Origin: Pelargonium tetragonum
Lineage: Eukaryota > Streptophyta > Magnoliopsida > Geraniales > Geraniaceae
NCBI GenBank assembly: GCA_036897445.1
Contig: JAYMTL010000007.1
Location: 186,001 to 250,000, forward strand
Direction: 5' to 3'
Length of the DNA: 64,000 nucleotides
The translations under genes and the position numbers were made by a program. A model generated the notes under the pieces. The model had not been told where the DNA came from and did no database searches. It saw only the letters and a program-made list of their open reading frames with translations. Positions 53,512 to 64,000 of the stretch are shown one piece after another (the stretch's first letter is position 1; each line of letters starts with the position of its first letter).

Positions 53512-53615
53512 CTCTGACGACAGGACTTGCACCTTTGATCTTTAGAACACAATATCCGTCTTATTAACAATTCCCGGTTACTGTTATATAGCTCAACCAA
53601 TTACATACACCTCTA
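53512..53615 (-). other. tRNA-like locus with widely separated D and T words
   Basis: The minus strand carries AATTGGTTGAGC (a typical tRNA D-loop word, 53591-53602) and then GGTGCAAGTCC, a T-arm word (53523-53533). The T stem pairs four of five, the best T stem among these loci. However, 59 bases lie between the D stem and the T loop instead of 28, too many even for a long-variable-arm tRNA unless about 15-30 bases are an intron. The D stem 5' strand and the acceptor do not pair. An intron-bearing or disrupted tRNA remains possible, but the evidence is thin. Confidence 0.2.
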
Positions 53616-54438
53616 CTTAATACTACTCTTTAAAACGTTTCAGAATAATATTAAAAAAGGTACCCTATTTTTAGTAAAGAGTCAATTTTCCACTAGAGCA
53701 TAGACAGACCCCTTATATTGCTCAAGCAATCTCGATCGGACTAAGACTTGTTGAGAACCTTAGAACAGACTATTCTCAATCTTGTGGAAGTCGTAATACA
53801 AGATAAACAAGTAAATTACCGCCGATAACTAAAAAGCTCCTCAACACAAAAGAATAGCTTTAACTACCTCCCTAAGTTAGGTCTGGGAAAATACACATAA
53901 AAATTTTTTTGAAAGAGATACGCTTTAGCTGTCTGTTCTAATAAGTTCTTTGTAGATATTAAGGTATGGGCCTTACTTTTTTAAGATAATGGAAATAAAA
54001 AGCTTCCTTATCTTATGTATTTTGATTTGCCAACCTATGTTAGTTGTTACTTCTTAATTAGTTTGTTATTCTGGTTTAACCCCGGGGTCTTGGCGCTAAG
54101 TAAACTAGGAAAGACTCTAGATCTCATTCTATTTTAGCTTTTCTTCTGATAGGTAATATAGCTCTTCCAAAAACTATAGCTTTATTATAAATTCTTTTTG
54201 ACTTATTAATATAAATTTGAATGTCTCAATCCGAGACTTGCTTGGATATATTACAAAGTAGGTACAGAATATCAGGGCACAATTAGATTTTATAGGGGTT
54301 CCTGTTTCTTTTTTAGTAAAAGGAAATATTAAGGCTTGTCCTTTGCGATTTAAAAGTATACTCTTAGCTTATATAAATGAGCCTGCCAGATTTCTGCTAA
54401 GCTTGGTCTGGAATTTAGCTTATTGCAGACTATAATAA
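53616..54438. other. no gene seen; one short SSU rRNA-like word
   Basis: The word GAAGTCGTAA at 53787-53796 matches the 3' end of bacterial-type 16S rRNA, where GAAGTCGTAACAAGG is conserved. Ten bases is close to chance level in a window this size, and the neighbouring helix sequences are absent, so I do not call an rRNA. Nothing else stands out. Confidence 0.35.
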
Positions 54439-54642
54439 AAGGAATTTCAAAATATTGGATTAAGAGAGCTTTTTCTTGCTGTAGCGGGCCTACCCGTTTT
54501 AGATATTTTGGAGATTCCTCCTTATACTGGTTATATAACCTTGAACCCTTCTGAAGAAGAATTAAGGAAATTAGAAGTAAATGGATGTGTTCCTTTGTTT
54601 CTGGGGCTGCTCTTTGGGGTAGTCGGAGTCTTAGAAAAAAAT
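54439..54642 (+). CDS. open frame of 68 codons with a hydrophobic tail, unassigned
   Basis: The frame is open from 54439 to a TGA at 54643-54645, with no ATG. It reads like protein to the eye: an acidic stretch NPSEEELRKLE is followed by a hydrophobic segment VPLFLGLLFGVVGVL long enough to span a membrane. If TGA were tryptophan, as in many mitochondrial codes, it would extend by only two codons before TAG. Length is within chance and I do not recognise a family. It is listed because the alternation of charged and hydrophobic blocks is more protein-like than most frames here. Confidence 0.12.
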
Positions 54643-54645
54643 TGA

Positions 54646-57600
54646 AACTAGAGTAATACCCGGGTTTTCTTAGTCTTAGGTAAAGAAGTTGGTTTTTAAA
54701 GCGCTATAAATGCCCTTTTTTGAGGTTTGTATTTAGGAATTTCCGGGGTTTTAGTTCTGGGAGCTCTAATAAGGAGGGAATCGGCTGTTATGTATTTTAT
54801 ATAAGACCTAGAAATAGTAAGGCAAGCTTTAGCTTGTAATGGTAGGGTATAAATCTAAGTAGGTATTAAGGAAGTGTAAGTAAGGAAAAGAGTCTAGATA
54901 TAATAGGCTCATAAGAAGATCCATAAAAAAAGCATAGCAGCTCTTAAGAAGTTTTTAAATTCAGTTTTAGCTGCAAGAAGGGCTCCTAAGGTAACTAAGA
55001 CTAAAGCAAGTCCAGCTAATCCAAAGTATGAGAGTTAGGCTATCGCGAAGACTAAGAAAACCAAACAAGACTACAAGGAAACCTGGGGAAGAGTATAGCT
55101 GTTAAGAAACAAGGTATAAGAGAGTAAGGCATATATATAAGGTTGTTGCTATAACATATAAAGGAACTACTAGAACCCTCACCCCTGTCAAGGAATGTAA
55201 AGTTTCTAACCTCGAACCCACTCTCACTAGATTAGGAGACTTTCTAAAATTGTAAACGACAGCTCTATAAAGAGAATAAAACGCCAAATCGAAGCGGTGA
55301 AATAACTATTTCTTACATACAAGCTTTAGCAGAAAAGCCAAAAGTTTCTGGTAGACTGTTTAAGATTTAGTGTAGTCAAAAGAAAGTTAGAATTAAATCA
55401 AGGTACACTTAGGGGCCCCTTTTCCAGGAAATTTTGCTATAATATTTTTGCGGATCCCTTTTTATAAAAATCTTTATAAAGAGCTATAAATCCGTTAGTA
55501 TAGCCCAAAATTCTTAATTTTACGGATCACACATATGAGTTTAGCTGTTTGTGAACAGAAGTTTTGAATATTTATTCAAAGAAAGCATAAATACAAGAAT
55601 AACCGAGATTCTGCCCAACCTTACCATTCTTTCTATCCTGGATTTTTGACTAAAACAAGTTTGGTTTTAGAGATCCTTAGCGGAGACACAATTTTAAGTT
55701 AGAAATTTCGTAGAAGAGTCAATTCTGGGAGAACACAAACTAAAGGGAAAGTAACTGGCTTGCTATTATCTTCGATACCTTTATTTCTAACGTTGAGGCA
55801 AGTTTCGATTATAAACCCGCGTATTTTCATTTAAAAGGATAGTCTAGAGTTACCATAAACAAGAACTCATAATGATGTCTAGTTAGGGGGCTGCTAGATA
55901 CACAGGGACTCTTACTTAATCTTAATATAAACGAGTATTAAAACGAATTCCCTACACTGGAATTAAAACCAATATAACCCTTTTTTGGTTTTACAGAGGG
56001 TCTCCCTATCTGGCTGGGCTGCCCCATATAATATTTGATTCCTTAATTAAGAAAAGCAAGTACTTATTAGCAGTACCAAAGACTTTTTTTACTTCTCACC
56101 AGCAATTTTACAATTATGAAACTACAAGTCTTATCAAGTACTTTATATTATAAGTAGGTTTCACTAGCGCAAAAATTTCTTTAAGTGCCCCTTTTGGTTA
56201 AAGCTTCTATAAGGAAATATCTTAATATTAAGGAAGAGTGAAAAATAGCTATCTTTACTAATCCCGGATTACAAAAAACTTTTAAGTTAAATAGAAATCT
56301 TTCTTTTTCTAACCCTAACAAATCGAGTGCTTCCTAACCTCTAACTGTAAAGGGGTTCTTAAAACAAAGCACGACTTGATTTAAATTGGCAGTGAGAAAC
56401 AGTAATAAATAAGAAAAATAAGGGTATACTTACTTCGCTAATACAGAAAATTCACGCAAGCTCGAGGAGAGTTTGTACAAATACTGGGAAAACACGGAAG
56501 AGCTAGAACAAGTCAATTTTTGGGATTTGGGTCCAAAAGATACTCGTATATTCCTTTATATCTATATTTAATGACTAATTAAGGTCTAATTAATTAGAAA
56601 AAAGCGCTTTGGATATGTACCTACCTTTGGCTTTGGAATGAGATATAATAAGGAGACTCTTAAGTTTATAAGTGTAGTATACTCCTCCATTTCGGCCTCG
56701 TAGTAAACTTCTGATCTTACAAAAATCAAATAATACTAAATTAAGCACCACTTTTTCAGCCTAGGAAGGACTTGCATACCCTAGGAGCTTCCTTTAAAGT
56801 TTTGAGGTCTCTTATCTACGAGGAAGCTTTGGTTTCCGTATTTTAGTTGAGTTCCCTACTATGTTATGCACAGCCTTTTTTTAGGAGAGACCCCTAGGCT
56901 GCGAGAAACTAGTAGAACGTTTTGTTATTTTTCTCTTAGTTACAAGAATAGAACCCTTACTTGGTATCCTTTATTTTCTATTCTTTTAATTCCTTTAATC
57001 TGTAATAATTAAAAGTATAAAACATATGAATGAAGAATAATACCTAGAATTAAATACTAGTTTCAAGTTCTCGTCAGTGCGTAATCAAGTAATTACTATA
57101 AACATCATTAAGTTAAGATCCTATAGCTCCCAACTAAACTAAAAATGGATCTTTCAACGAATTACAGCTAATCCTAAGTATAAGTTGAGGGGTTAGAAAA
57201 ATTCCTTATTTATAAAGAGTTAGCTGCCTGCCTACACATTAAAGATTCGGGTTTGAACCTTCGGCATACCTGTAGCTTTTTAATGCTACTTGTCTTCTCC
57301 CCCCTCTTATCTTAGGAGCCTTTGGTATTGCCTTATTCATTTCAACAATAACAACACCTTCTCTAGTTTTAATATTCTAAGTAATTTCATTTTAATAAAA
57401 AAGAATCTAACCAAGACATATCAGACCTTTTTTTGAGGATAACGTAATATAGACATATCCTTTTGTATACTTGATAAGATTCTCCCTCTTTAATAAATAG
57501 TTTAGAGACTAAAATAGAAAGAACTTTAGTTTCGAAATCAGAGATAGAGACTTCAAAAGGGACCATTTGTAAGATCTTAATTCATCTCGTTATAGGTCTT

Positions 57601-58003
57601 TCTAGAACCTATTACTACCTTTACAGCACTTGAACCCCACATTCCGAGATTCACAACTTTTTATTTTAGCAGTTCAGGTTCAGTATAGGACTCTTTAGCA
57701 AAGGTAAAAACTAAAAAAAGGAAACTTCTATTTATCTTTAAACCATTATTGAGTACTTTACAGAGGCCCTTTTAATTCTAAATCCCTTTGCAATCCCATA
57801 TTTGCTTATGATACTTTACAACTAAGTATACTTTTTAATGAATCGCTCCTCTATTATAACTAGCTACACTGAAAGTCTTCACCACTTCTTCTAACATTTT
57901 CCTAAAACTTCCTGTACTTTATCTGTTAATTTTAGGTATAAAGTACTAGGATACACTGCCGGAACTCTTAGGACAGTAATAGAAAAGATTCTACAATATA
58001 ATC
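54646..58003. other. no gene seen; weak tRNA-like words
   Basis: Weak T-loop words occur on the minus strand near 55205-55213 (GGGTTCGAGG) and on the plus strand near 57250-57258 (GGGTTTGAACC), both without pairing stems. A lysine-rich reading appears at about 54910-55030 but is interrupted and not recognised. A GGATCC site is at 55452. No other structure is seen. Confidence 0.45.
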
Positions 58004-58076
58004 AAGAGAGAGCTGGAATTGAACCCTTTGGTTTTCCGCACTACGAGGGTGTACTCTAAAATCTGAATAAATAAGT
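58004..58076 (-). other. tRNA-like locus, strict B-box
   Basis: The minus strand has GGTTCAATTCC (58015-58025), a strict T-loop match. Upstream, a TTTTAGAGT word resembles the end of a D arm, and the spacing between them is close to the normal 28 bases. One register gives an anticodon loop CTCGTAG with T33 (anticodon CGT, threonine type), but only two of five anticodon-stem pairs form. The T stem pairs two of five and the acceptor does not pair. It is listed as a tRNA-like locus, not as a gene. Confidence 0.18.
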
Positions 58077-60169
58077 AGTAGTATAATCCTTAATTTAAAA
58101 CCCTGTACCCTGAAAAGGAGATCTCTTACATACTAAGTGGTCTTTTTTTAAGTTTTTCGGAACCAAAGAAAGCCGGGCACTTAAAATCAATCTTTAGATA
58201 TCTTCCTTTCGAATGGGACTCCTAATATTGAGATTAAGTATGAACACTTAATTAATGCAATTAAGTTGCTAAGATCCAAAATCTTACTGGTGTGCTCGCC
58301 CAGGAATTTGTAGGGTAAATTTATGAAAGGGTATCCAAGTACTACGCTTTCTCATAAAGGTGTTTGTTTCTAAATGGATTCCCCTTAATTCTAAGTTAAA
58401 ATCTTAGTTTAACAACAAAAGGTCTTAAGTAGTGTTCTTTTCGTAAGTAAATAAGATTTTTTTATATGGTTTTATGTTCTAGGGGTTCTTCTTGAAGCTC
58501 CTATTTAAAATATGTAATAGCGTCGAAGTTCTATATTTATACTTGAGTTCTCTCTGATCAACGAAAAGAATTATAATATAGTTTTTAATAGATACCCGGT
58601 TGTGAAAAAGGAAGGCTTTAATTATTGGGTGTATTTTCTTTATCTCCATCACAAAGTCTTTTAAGTAGCCTAACCTACAAAGCCTGCGGATTTAAGGGTA
58701 AATTTTTAGGTCTTTTACTTTCTATAGTTCCCCTTATAAACTCTAAATTCTATAACTGGCTCTTCCACACTTGACTCATCTATACCTTGTACTCTATCGA
58801 AAAGAATAATCTCTCTGATTACCCGTTTACCAGATTCTCATATCAACCCGAGTTCCTGTCCGTCGCATTTTACAAGATTTGCTGCATCTCCACTCCTCTT
58901 GGGTATGCTATTTACAACTCTCAAATTCTCAAGCTGAAAAACAAGAAAGGGTGCTAGCTTTTGTTGAATGCTTCTATGCATCTTAAACTATTTGCTGCCT
59001 GCCACATTTTATATATACAATTTTTTTTAATATTTGTAAAGAAGTCTTACAATTTACTATTTAATAGAGATTCAATTCCTATAGTTTTTTTAGTTTTATA
59101 ACCAGGTAAATCTGACTACCTTGTACATACTAAAACCTCTTTTCCGTACAACTGACAAACAAGCTGTACCTTTCTCTAATTTGGCTTAAGTCCCAGATTA
59201 CTTTTAGACCCACTTCCTTTTCTTAAATACTAAAACGCAACTCCCTATAAAAAAACTACTACTCAAAAATTCTGAAGTATAAAAATATAGATACCCAAAG
59301 GAAAGGACTGCTTAACCAAAACCTTTTTTAAGTTAGAAGACTCCGTTAGCAAAGAAACTTTTCCTTTATATTCCTTAAAGTCTTTAGTTTCAAGAGGGTT
59401 CATAATTCCAAACTAATGAATATAGAATAGATTTAAGAGCCCCAAGGTAAGGAATAATAAGTCTAATCCCATAAAGGAAAAGTGAAAGATTTAATTCTAG
59501 CTAGCACCTCTCTTCCCTAATCTAAAGCCTAAAAGTCAATTGCTCCTTAGAGTATTGGGGTATCAAAGTACTTATTGGGGATTCCCTATACTTGAAAAAC
59601 AAGAATTTCACAGAAATATAGGGGTTATTAGAGACTCTTAGTTACAAATTCCTTAACTTTTATAAATATAAACGAACCAGACATAGTTCTCTTACGGAAA
59701 CCCCACCCTTCTTATATTATTATTAATATAGCGATCAAAAAAAAAGAATTTTAATAGGGGATTCCTTTTACAATAAAGGTTTAGTATTTTAAAGTTAAGT
59801 GGTTTTAGTAAAAAAACTCTATAAAGTAATCTAAAAGCAACGGCCCTTTGGTTGCCTATAGATTCTTTAATTATTAAAGAAACCTAATATAATTAGAACA
59901 AAACTAGAGTAATAAATCTTGATAGGGTCAGTCTCTAAGAGAATCCTTTACAAGAGGAGAAATTTACTTAAATAAAGCGAACCCCTTAATAAGTTAGGGA
60001 ATAAGACTGTTTTATATCCTATAAAAAAACTAATATCACTAATTTTTATTTATAGAATAACCCTTGCTTTAACTAGTTTTTTAAGGGGGGTCCAGAGGGC
60101 TCGTGTTAATAAAAGAAAAACCTAAGCCCTAAGAACTTCTGTATCCTTGTTTAGCAAATTGAGATTTTC
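58077..60169. other. no gene seen apart from one open frame
   Basis: About 2 kb that, outside the frame at 58775-58957, holds only chance-length frames and TpA-rich spacer. The G-run/C-run motif is clear near 59578-59587 (GGGGATTCCC) and 59757-59765 (GGGGATTCC). No tRNA-like word is present. Confidence 0.45.
58775..58957 (+). CDS. open frame of 60 codons with C-ending codon bias, unassigned
   Basis: The frame is open from 58775 to a TAG at 58955-58957. It lacks an ATG; a TTG is the fifth codon. Of its 60 codons, 23 end in C, about twice the window's C content, while first and second positions hold 11 and 14 C. Third-position C enrichment is a property of coding sequence in many genomes and is not seen in other frames here. 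The peptide includes YPFTRFSYQPEFLSV and STPLGYAIYNSQILKLK, with two adjacent cysteines between them. I do not recognise a family; an old gene or transposon fragment is possible. Surrounding frames are closed. Confidence 0.2.
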   Translation, partial: LIYTLYSIEKNNLSDYPFTRFSYQPEFLSVAFYKICCISTPLGYAIYNSQILKLKNKKGC

Positions 60170-60242
60170 GTTATATGACAGGACTCGGACCCCTCCCTAG
60201 GATTTAGCTAAAATTGCATGGCTCTAACATGACTATCATTAA
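60170..60242 (-). other. tRNA-like locus with T8/A9 and D-arm word
   Basis: Reading the minus strand from 60242, positions 8-9 are T, A as expected. A GTTAGAGC D-arm word follows at 60221-60228, and GGTCCGAGTCC (one base from the T-arm consensus) lies at 60181-60191. The outer three acceptor pairs form; the rest do not. The T stem pairs two of five. The segment between D and T arms is 31 bases rather than 28, and no good anticodon stem exists. A CATG direct repeat brackets the D-loop word. No amino acid can be assigned. Confidence 0.2.
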
Positions 60243-63200
60243 TCAAAGTTAATCCACTTAGTATAAGCGCGTATACCTTACTTACTTAATAGGTTAGCTT
60301 GTCTTATAGAGTATTTTAGAATCATTCTTTTACTCTTTTTTGATATTTTTGATATAGTATATAGGATAATTTCTTTATATGATATGCTTCCCTTATAAAA
60401 GAAACCTTTACCTCTCCAATTCTGCTTAACCAAAAAAGTTGGTGAAACCCGATCCCTCGTTAGTTCGAAATGAATGTACTTTTTTGTAACTGAATAAGTT
60501 AGCGAATTAGGGAGCTTCGTTGTTTGTAATTTGGTATTTGGTCAAGTTAAAGCCCCTAGAAATATTTATTTGATAACATAACCACACCACTCAAACCTTT
60601 TATTAATTACCAAATTATGAGTATACCTGGATAACTTTTGCCGTTCATATAAAAAGACATAATAAGAAAATTCCGAAATAAAGCTTTTTATTGTACAAGC
60701 AAAGGAGCGCATAAGCTACTTCCCCCGCCTCAGTTCAGTACTCTATACTTTTAACCCGCTTTAGTGGGCGCCCCGATTTACACTTAGTATTAGATAAGAA
60801 GGAATTCCGTCTTTTATTCCCACAGCTCTAGTTATTTTCGCTTTTTTATACAATATTACACAAGGACCTTGATATAAGTAGTCATAGCTAAGGACTATTC
60901 CTTATGCATGAGTAGCTCTTACCGAGAGAGTTAAACCAGAATACAGGAATTCGTTGGTTCTAATCCTATAAAAACCGCTTGCTGACTTTCATATACATAC
61001 TCTTGATAGCTATACCTAGACCTATGTTACCCGTCTTGATAATAACTGTAGTTTTAGTGTTACCAGGATTCTTATTCTTTTCTAGTTCAATGACGAGGTT
61101 GTGAATAGTCCAACCAATCTAGGAGCATTTCTAGATAGGATATAGGGAAGAGCTCGAATACAGAAGGTGTTGATTTGGAACAAACTGGATAAACTATCTA
61201 ACTTCAAGTTATAGTATCCTTTTGGCTTTATGGGCGAGGATTCTCCTATATTGTTTGTAATTTACAAGATTTTGTATAATTGTATCCCAAGCCCTAGATC
61301 TAAAAAGATAAAAGGGTACTTTTTTATTGGGGCTTGATATAGAGTAATTTCTTAAAAATCTTAAAAAGAAGTATTCAATCAGACCTGGACAAAGGAATGA
61401 GTCAGCATCCAGGTAATTTACACTAAAAAGCTCCCAGTCTATAGGGAATCCTTATTAAGGTTTTTGTGCCCCTGTTAAAAAATGAATAATATGGGATCCC
61501 ACTTTTGATTAGAAGCTTCTGGGAATTCCTGCTATGTAGGAGCAATATAAGTTTGACGCTATTCTGATATGGAAATCCTTATTAAAATATTTAGGGTACT
61601 GCCTGCTTCCTTTACAAATTTGTTTGTACTATAAAAGTTATTACAAGATTCTTATATCCTTTGCCAATTCTTTAGGGTAAGGAAATCCTGTTGATGCTAT
61701 TTCATTTACTCCAAATCCCAGGATATAGCTCGAGTATATAATAAGAATTCAAAAAAACTAAGGGATAATCCTAAAATATATTTATCAAAGTTTACTAAAG
61801 TCCTATAAAGGCTCCTAAAAACATTAAAATTTTTTACTAGCTACGCAGGTACTAAGGGGCAGAGGGAACTCCTAAAAGCTCATTAAAATCTGCATTGTCA
61901 TTAGTACCGAATTCTAGAAGTCTAGAAGCTCCTAACTTAATTACAACGCTTAAACTGCGACGTGTAAAAAATTCGGTAGATTTAGAATCATAGCTTCAAA
62001 GAGTTATCCTTACAAAAATGAGTGCGTAAAAACTGAGTTAGGTCTTATAAGAATTCAAGGTGTTAGTTAAACTTGTTTCAAAAATACGAATAGAAACTTT
62101 CCGGCATTTTCTTGGGTTGGGTGGAGCGGGATTAACCCCTTTCGAATTTGAGGATAATACCGAGTGTAATAGTAATAGGGTCTTTCCAAACTTAGGACGG
62201 GATACTTTTAATGGTTCAAGTAGTTTGATTATATCTAAACTGGATTTCTCATTTTTGGAGAGACTGCAAATTCCCTTCCGTTCGGCAAGTCTGTACTTAT
62301 TATCAGCGCACTCCTAAAGAAGCTGTATAGAGGTTTTTTTAATCCACAGGTTTCCTTGGTACAATTATCCTGTAGTTTTAATGAGACCTAATGAGATGCC
62401 TGTAAGGATTTCCTGTTAAAAAAGACCCGCATTCCTTCACTAAGTATTAGGCTTGTATCAGCAGAAATACAAAAAAGAAGCTGCGTTGAACGACATTCCT
62501 TGGCTTACATTTTTAAAGTAATCCAAAAAAGTAGATAAAAGGGCGTTAATATCTTTATATTAGACCTATTCTTATCTTATCTTTTTTATATAGACGGGAT
62601 AGGATAAAACAGAATAAGTCTTTCTTTTCATTTTTAGGGTTAGTAGTACTTGAATTATGTTACTTCTTAGAAGCAGGGTAGGCTACCTCTTTTTAGTCAA
62701 CAATTTCGGGTAGTTAATTGCAAAGGAATCTTGTAACTCTTTATACTTCTCTGCTAGACGCCCTTACTAAAAAAGGGGGCTCTGCAACAATAGAAATTCC
62801 TTATTAATTTAAGGTTAACTTCCCATAAAGGGAGTGGTCTCTGTCTCCTCTATACAACACAAATTCTTTTTTAAGAATTCTTTAATGACTTATTTTAAAC
62901 AGATCCGGAAGGAAAACAGACTTTATTTTAATATGATTTTAATATGAAACCTGGAAATAGAGGAACCCACAAAGGCAACTCCTTACTTTATATCCAGGAA
63001 GTCCTTGTATCTCACAATCACTTTTTCTTAACTTAAGTATGAATCTGTACCTCATCTATCTCCACCCACTCTAAAGGTTTTCTACAGCGCCCTGTCTCTT
63101 AGTTTGAAGTTTTTGAGATAAGTAGGGCTCTTTTTAGTGTAAATGAGTAGCTTAAGGCCTATTTGCGGGGTACCCTTAGTTTTATTAAGGGTTTCCGAAC

Positions 63201-64000
63201 GGGGTTCGACTATTCACATACATAATAGATATAGAAGTACGTTTCGTATTTCCTGGATTTTTAGGAGCAGAAATCCGTATTTTTTGTCTGAGTTTTAGGG
63301 GGGATTGCTTGCTTGGCTTTTTACACTCTGGTAAGCCAAGATTCTTGTAAAACCTGCGGGCACTTTTCCTAGGAACACAAGACAAAATTTTAAGAATTCT
63401 AGTTGCGTAAGCCGGTAGTCGATAAAAAAGTATAGCGGATATTTCTTATTTAGAATAGAAACAAATAAGGATAAATTTTTTTGAAGTACGGCCCTCCTGG
63501 TTAGTTTGTATAAACAAAGTCTAATTAAGTAAAGCATAAAGTTCGTGAGTATTTAGTTAAATGTCATTAGTTCTAATCCTGCTTTAAATTTAAGTACATT
63601 TATTTAGTTTAGATAAAGTAAACTTTCTTATTCAGAGGTCTTTCTTTTCCTTTTAGGTTGTGGAGATCCCAAAAGACTCAAAAATCTCTAAAAACTCCCC
63701 TTTTTCTTTTTAGAAAGCACTGTATATTTTACTTTACCCCACTTTTAAATTAAGAGTAAAAAGCTTCGCGAAACCCCGGGGAAGTACCCTAATAGCAACA
63801 GTTTTTGCCTAGAATAAAATTCTAAAGAGATAAAAAATGAGAGTCAACATACTTGATAAAAAAGGAATGCCCTTTTTATTTACATGAATAGGGATGCTTA
63901 TAAGTATTTATTTTATTACATTAAGGATTTCTGCAACTAAATTTCTTTTCGCTCTCTAAAAAAAAAAGATACTCTAGTAAAAAACTTTACCTTACTAACC
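60243..64000. other. no gene seen; one tRNA-like word and one unassigned frame
   Basis: A tRNA-like order of words occurs at about 60906-60977 on the plus strand: TAGCTC at 60913-60918, GAGAGAG, then GGTTCTAATCC at 60956-60966. The acceptor does not pair. The frame at 62060-62317 (85 residues from GTG, including FLGLGGAGLTPFEFEDN) is within chance length and unrecognised. At 61307 onward GATAAAAGGGTACT resembles 23S GATAAAAGGTACT with one extra base, which is too weak to call. The tail after 62.4 kb is plain TpA-rich DNA. Confidence 0.45.

Noticed and set aside
53787-53796. 16S rRNA 3'-end word GAAGTCGTAA
   Set aside because: Ten bases is close to chance for both strands of 64 kb, and the flanking helices are missing.
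54439-55440. One frame read through all stops as a single long protein under a reassigned genetic code
   Set aside because: Stops crowd the second half, no family is recognised, and other frames look equally plausible when stops are ignored.
61307-61320. Resemblance to 23S GATAAAAGGTACT
   Set aside because: It needs an extra base and the following conserved loop is not present.
62060-62317. Plus-strand frame of 85 codons with a glycine-rich segment
   Set aside because: It starts only at GTG just after a stop, is of chance length and has no recognised domain.
1-64000. CRISPR array, tandem satellite, terminal repeat or insertion sequence
   Set aside because: I saw no direct repeats beyond about a dozen bases and no regular spacing by eye; a self-dot-plot would be needed to exclude diverged repeats.

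Overview
This window looks like a coding desert. No protein-coding gene can be named with confidence. I estimate about 65% A+T by eye. Open frames on both strands are no longer than chance would give at this base composition. The only one that stands out is a 137-codon open stretch at 4236-4646, which has a faint resemblance to ribosomal protein L2.

Two signals run through the window and point in different directions. First, the DNA is TpA-rich and poor in CpA/TpG. Hand counts over 660 bases in four places gave about 78 TpA against 49 ApT, and about 39 CpA+TpG against 62 ApC+GpT. This is the direction left by repeat-induced point mutation (RIP) in ascomycete fungi, which leaves AT-rich, stop-rich blocks without genes. 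Second, tRNA-type words recur about every 4-5 kb on both strands. The T-loop/B-box pattern GGTTCRANTCC occurs six times exactly, where about 0.1 is expected by chance. A bacterial or organellar D-arm word of 18 bases is present, and two 12-14 base words match bacterial-type 23S rRNA (domains V and VI). That would suggest an organelle genome or organelle-derived DNA. None of the tRNA-like loci forms a proper cloverleaf: the invariant loop bases and standard spacing are often kept while the stems fail to pair.

Layout: 1-100, short LSU rRNA-like word; 1030-1099, first tRNA-like locus; 4236-4649, best open frame; 4.65-16.6 kb, featureless TpA-rich DNA with short palindromes and homopolymers; 16579-16651, the best tRNA-like locus by loop invariants; 16.7-30.5 kb, featureless; 30474-30546, 39487-39559 and 40160-40238, further tRNA-like loci; 35505-35681, a small ATG frame with richer base content; 49.9-50.7 kb, an A/G-rich tract; 53-61 kb, several more tRNA-like loci plus two unassigned open frames. 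A short motif of a G-run followed 1-4 bases later by a C-run is scattered throughout and includes at least 21 GGATCC sites.

The source cannot be assigned. I see three options: (1) RIP-type mutated fungal DNA; (2) an organelle or organelle-derived sequence whose RNAs are decayed, fragmented or edited; (3) a scrambled or model-generated sequence that keeps local motifs but loses long-range pairing and reading frames. The combination of conserved loops with lost stems makes option 3 a serious possibility. A database search and a cloverleaf scan would separate them.
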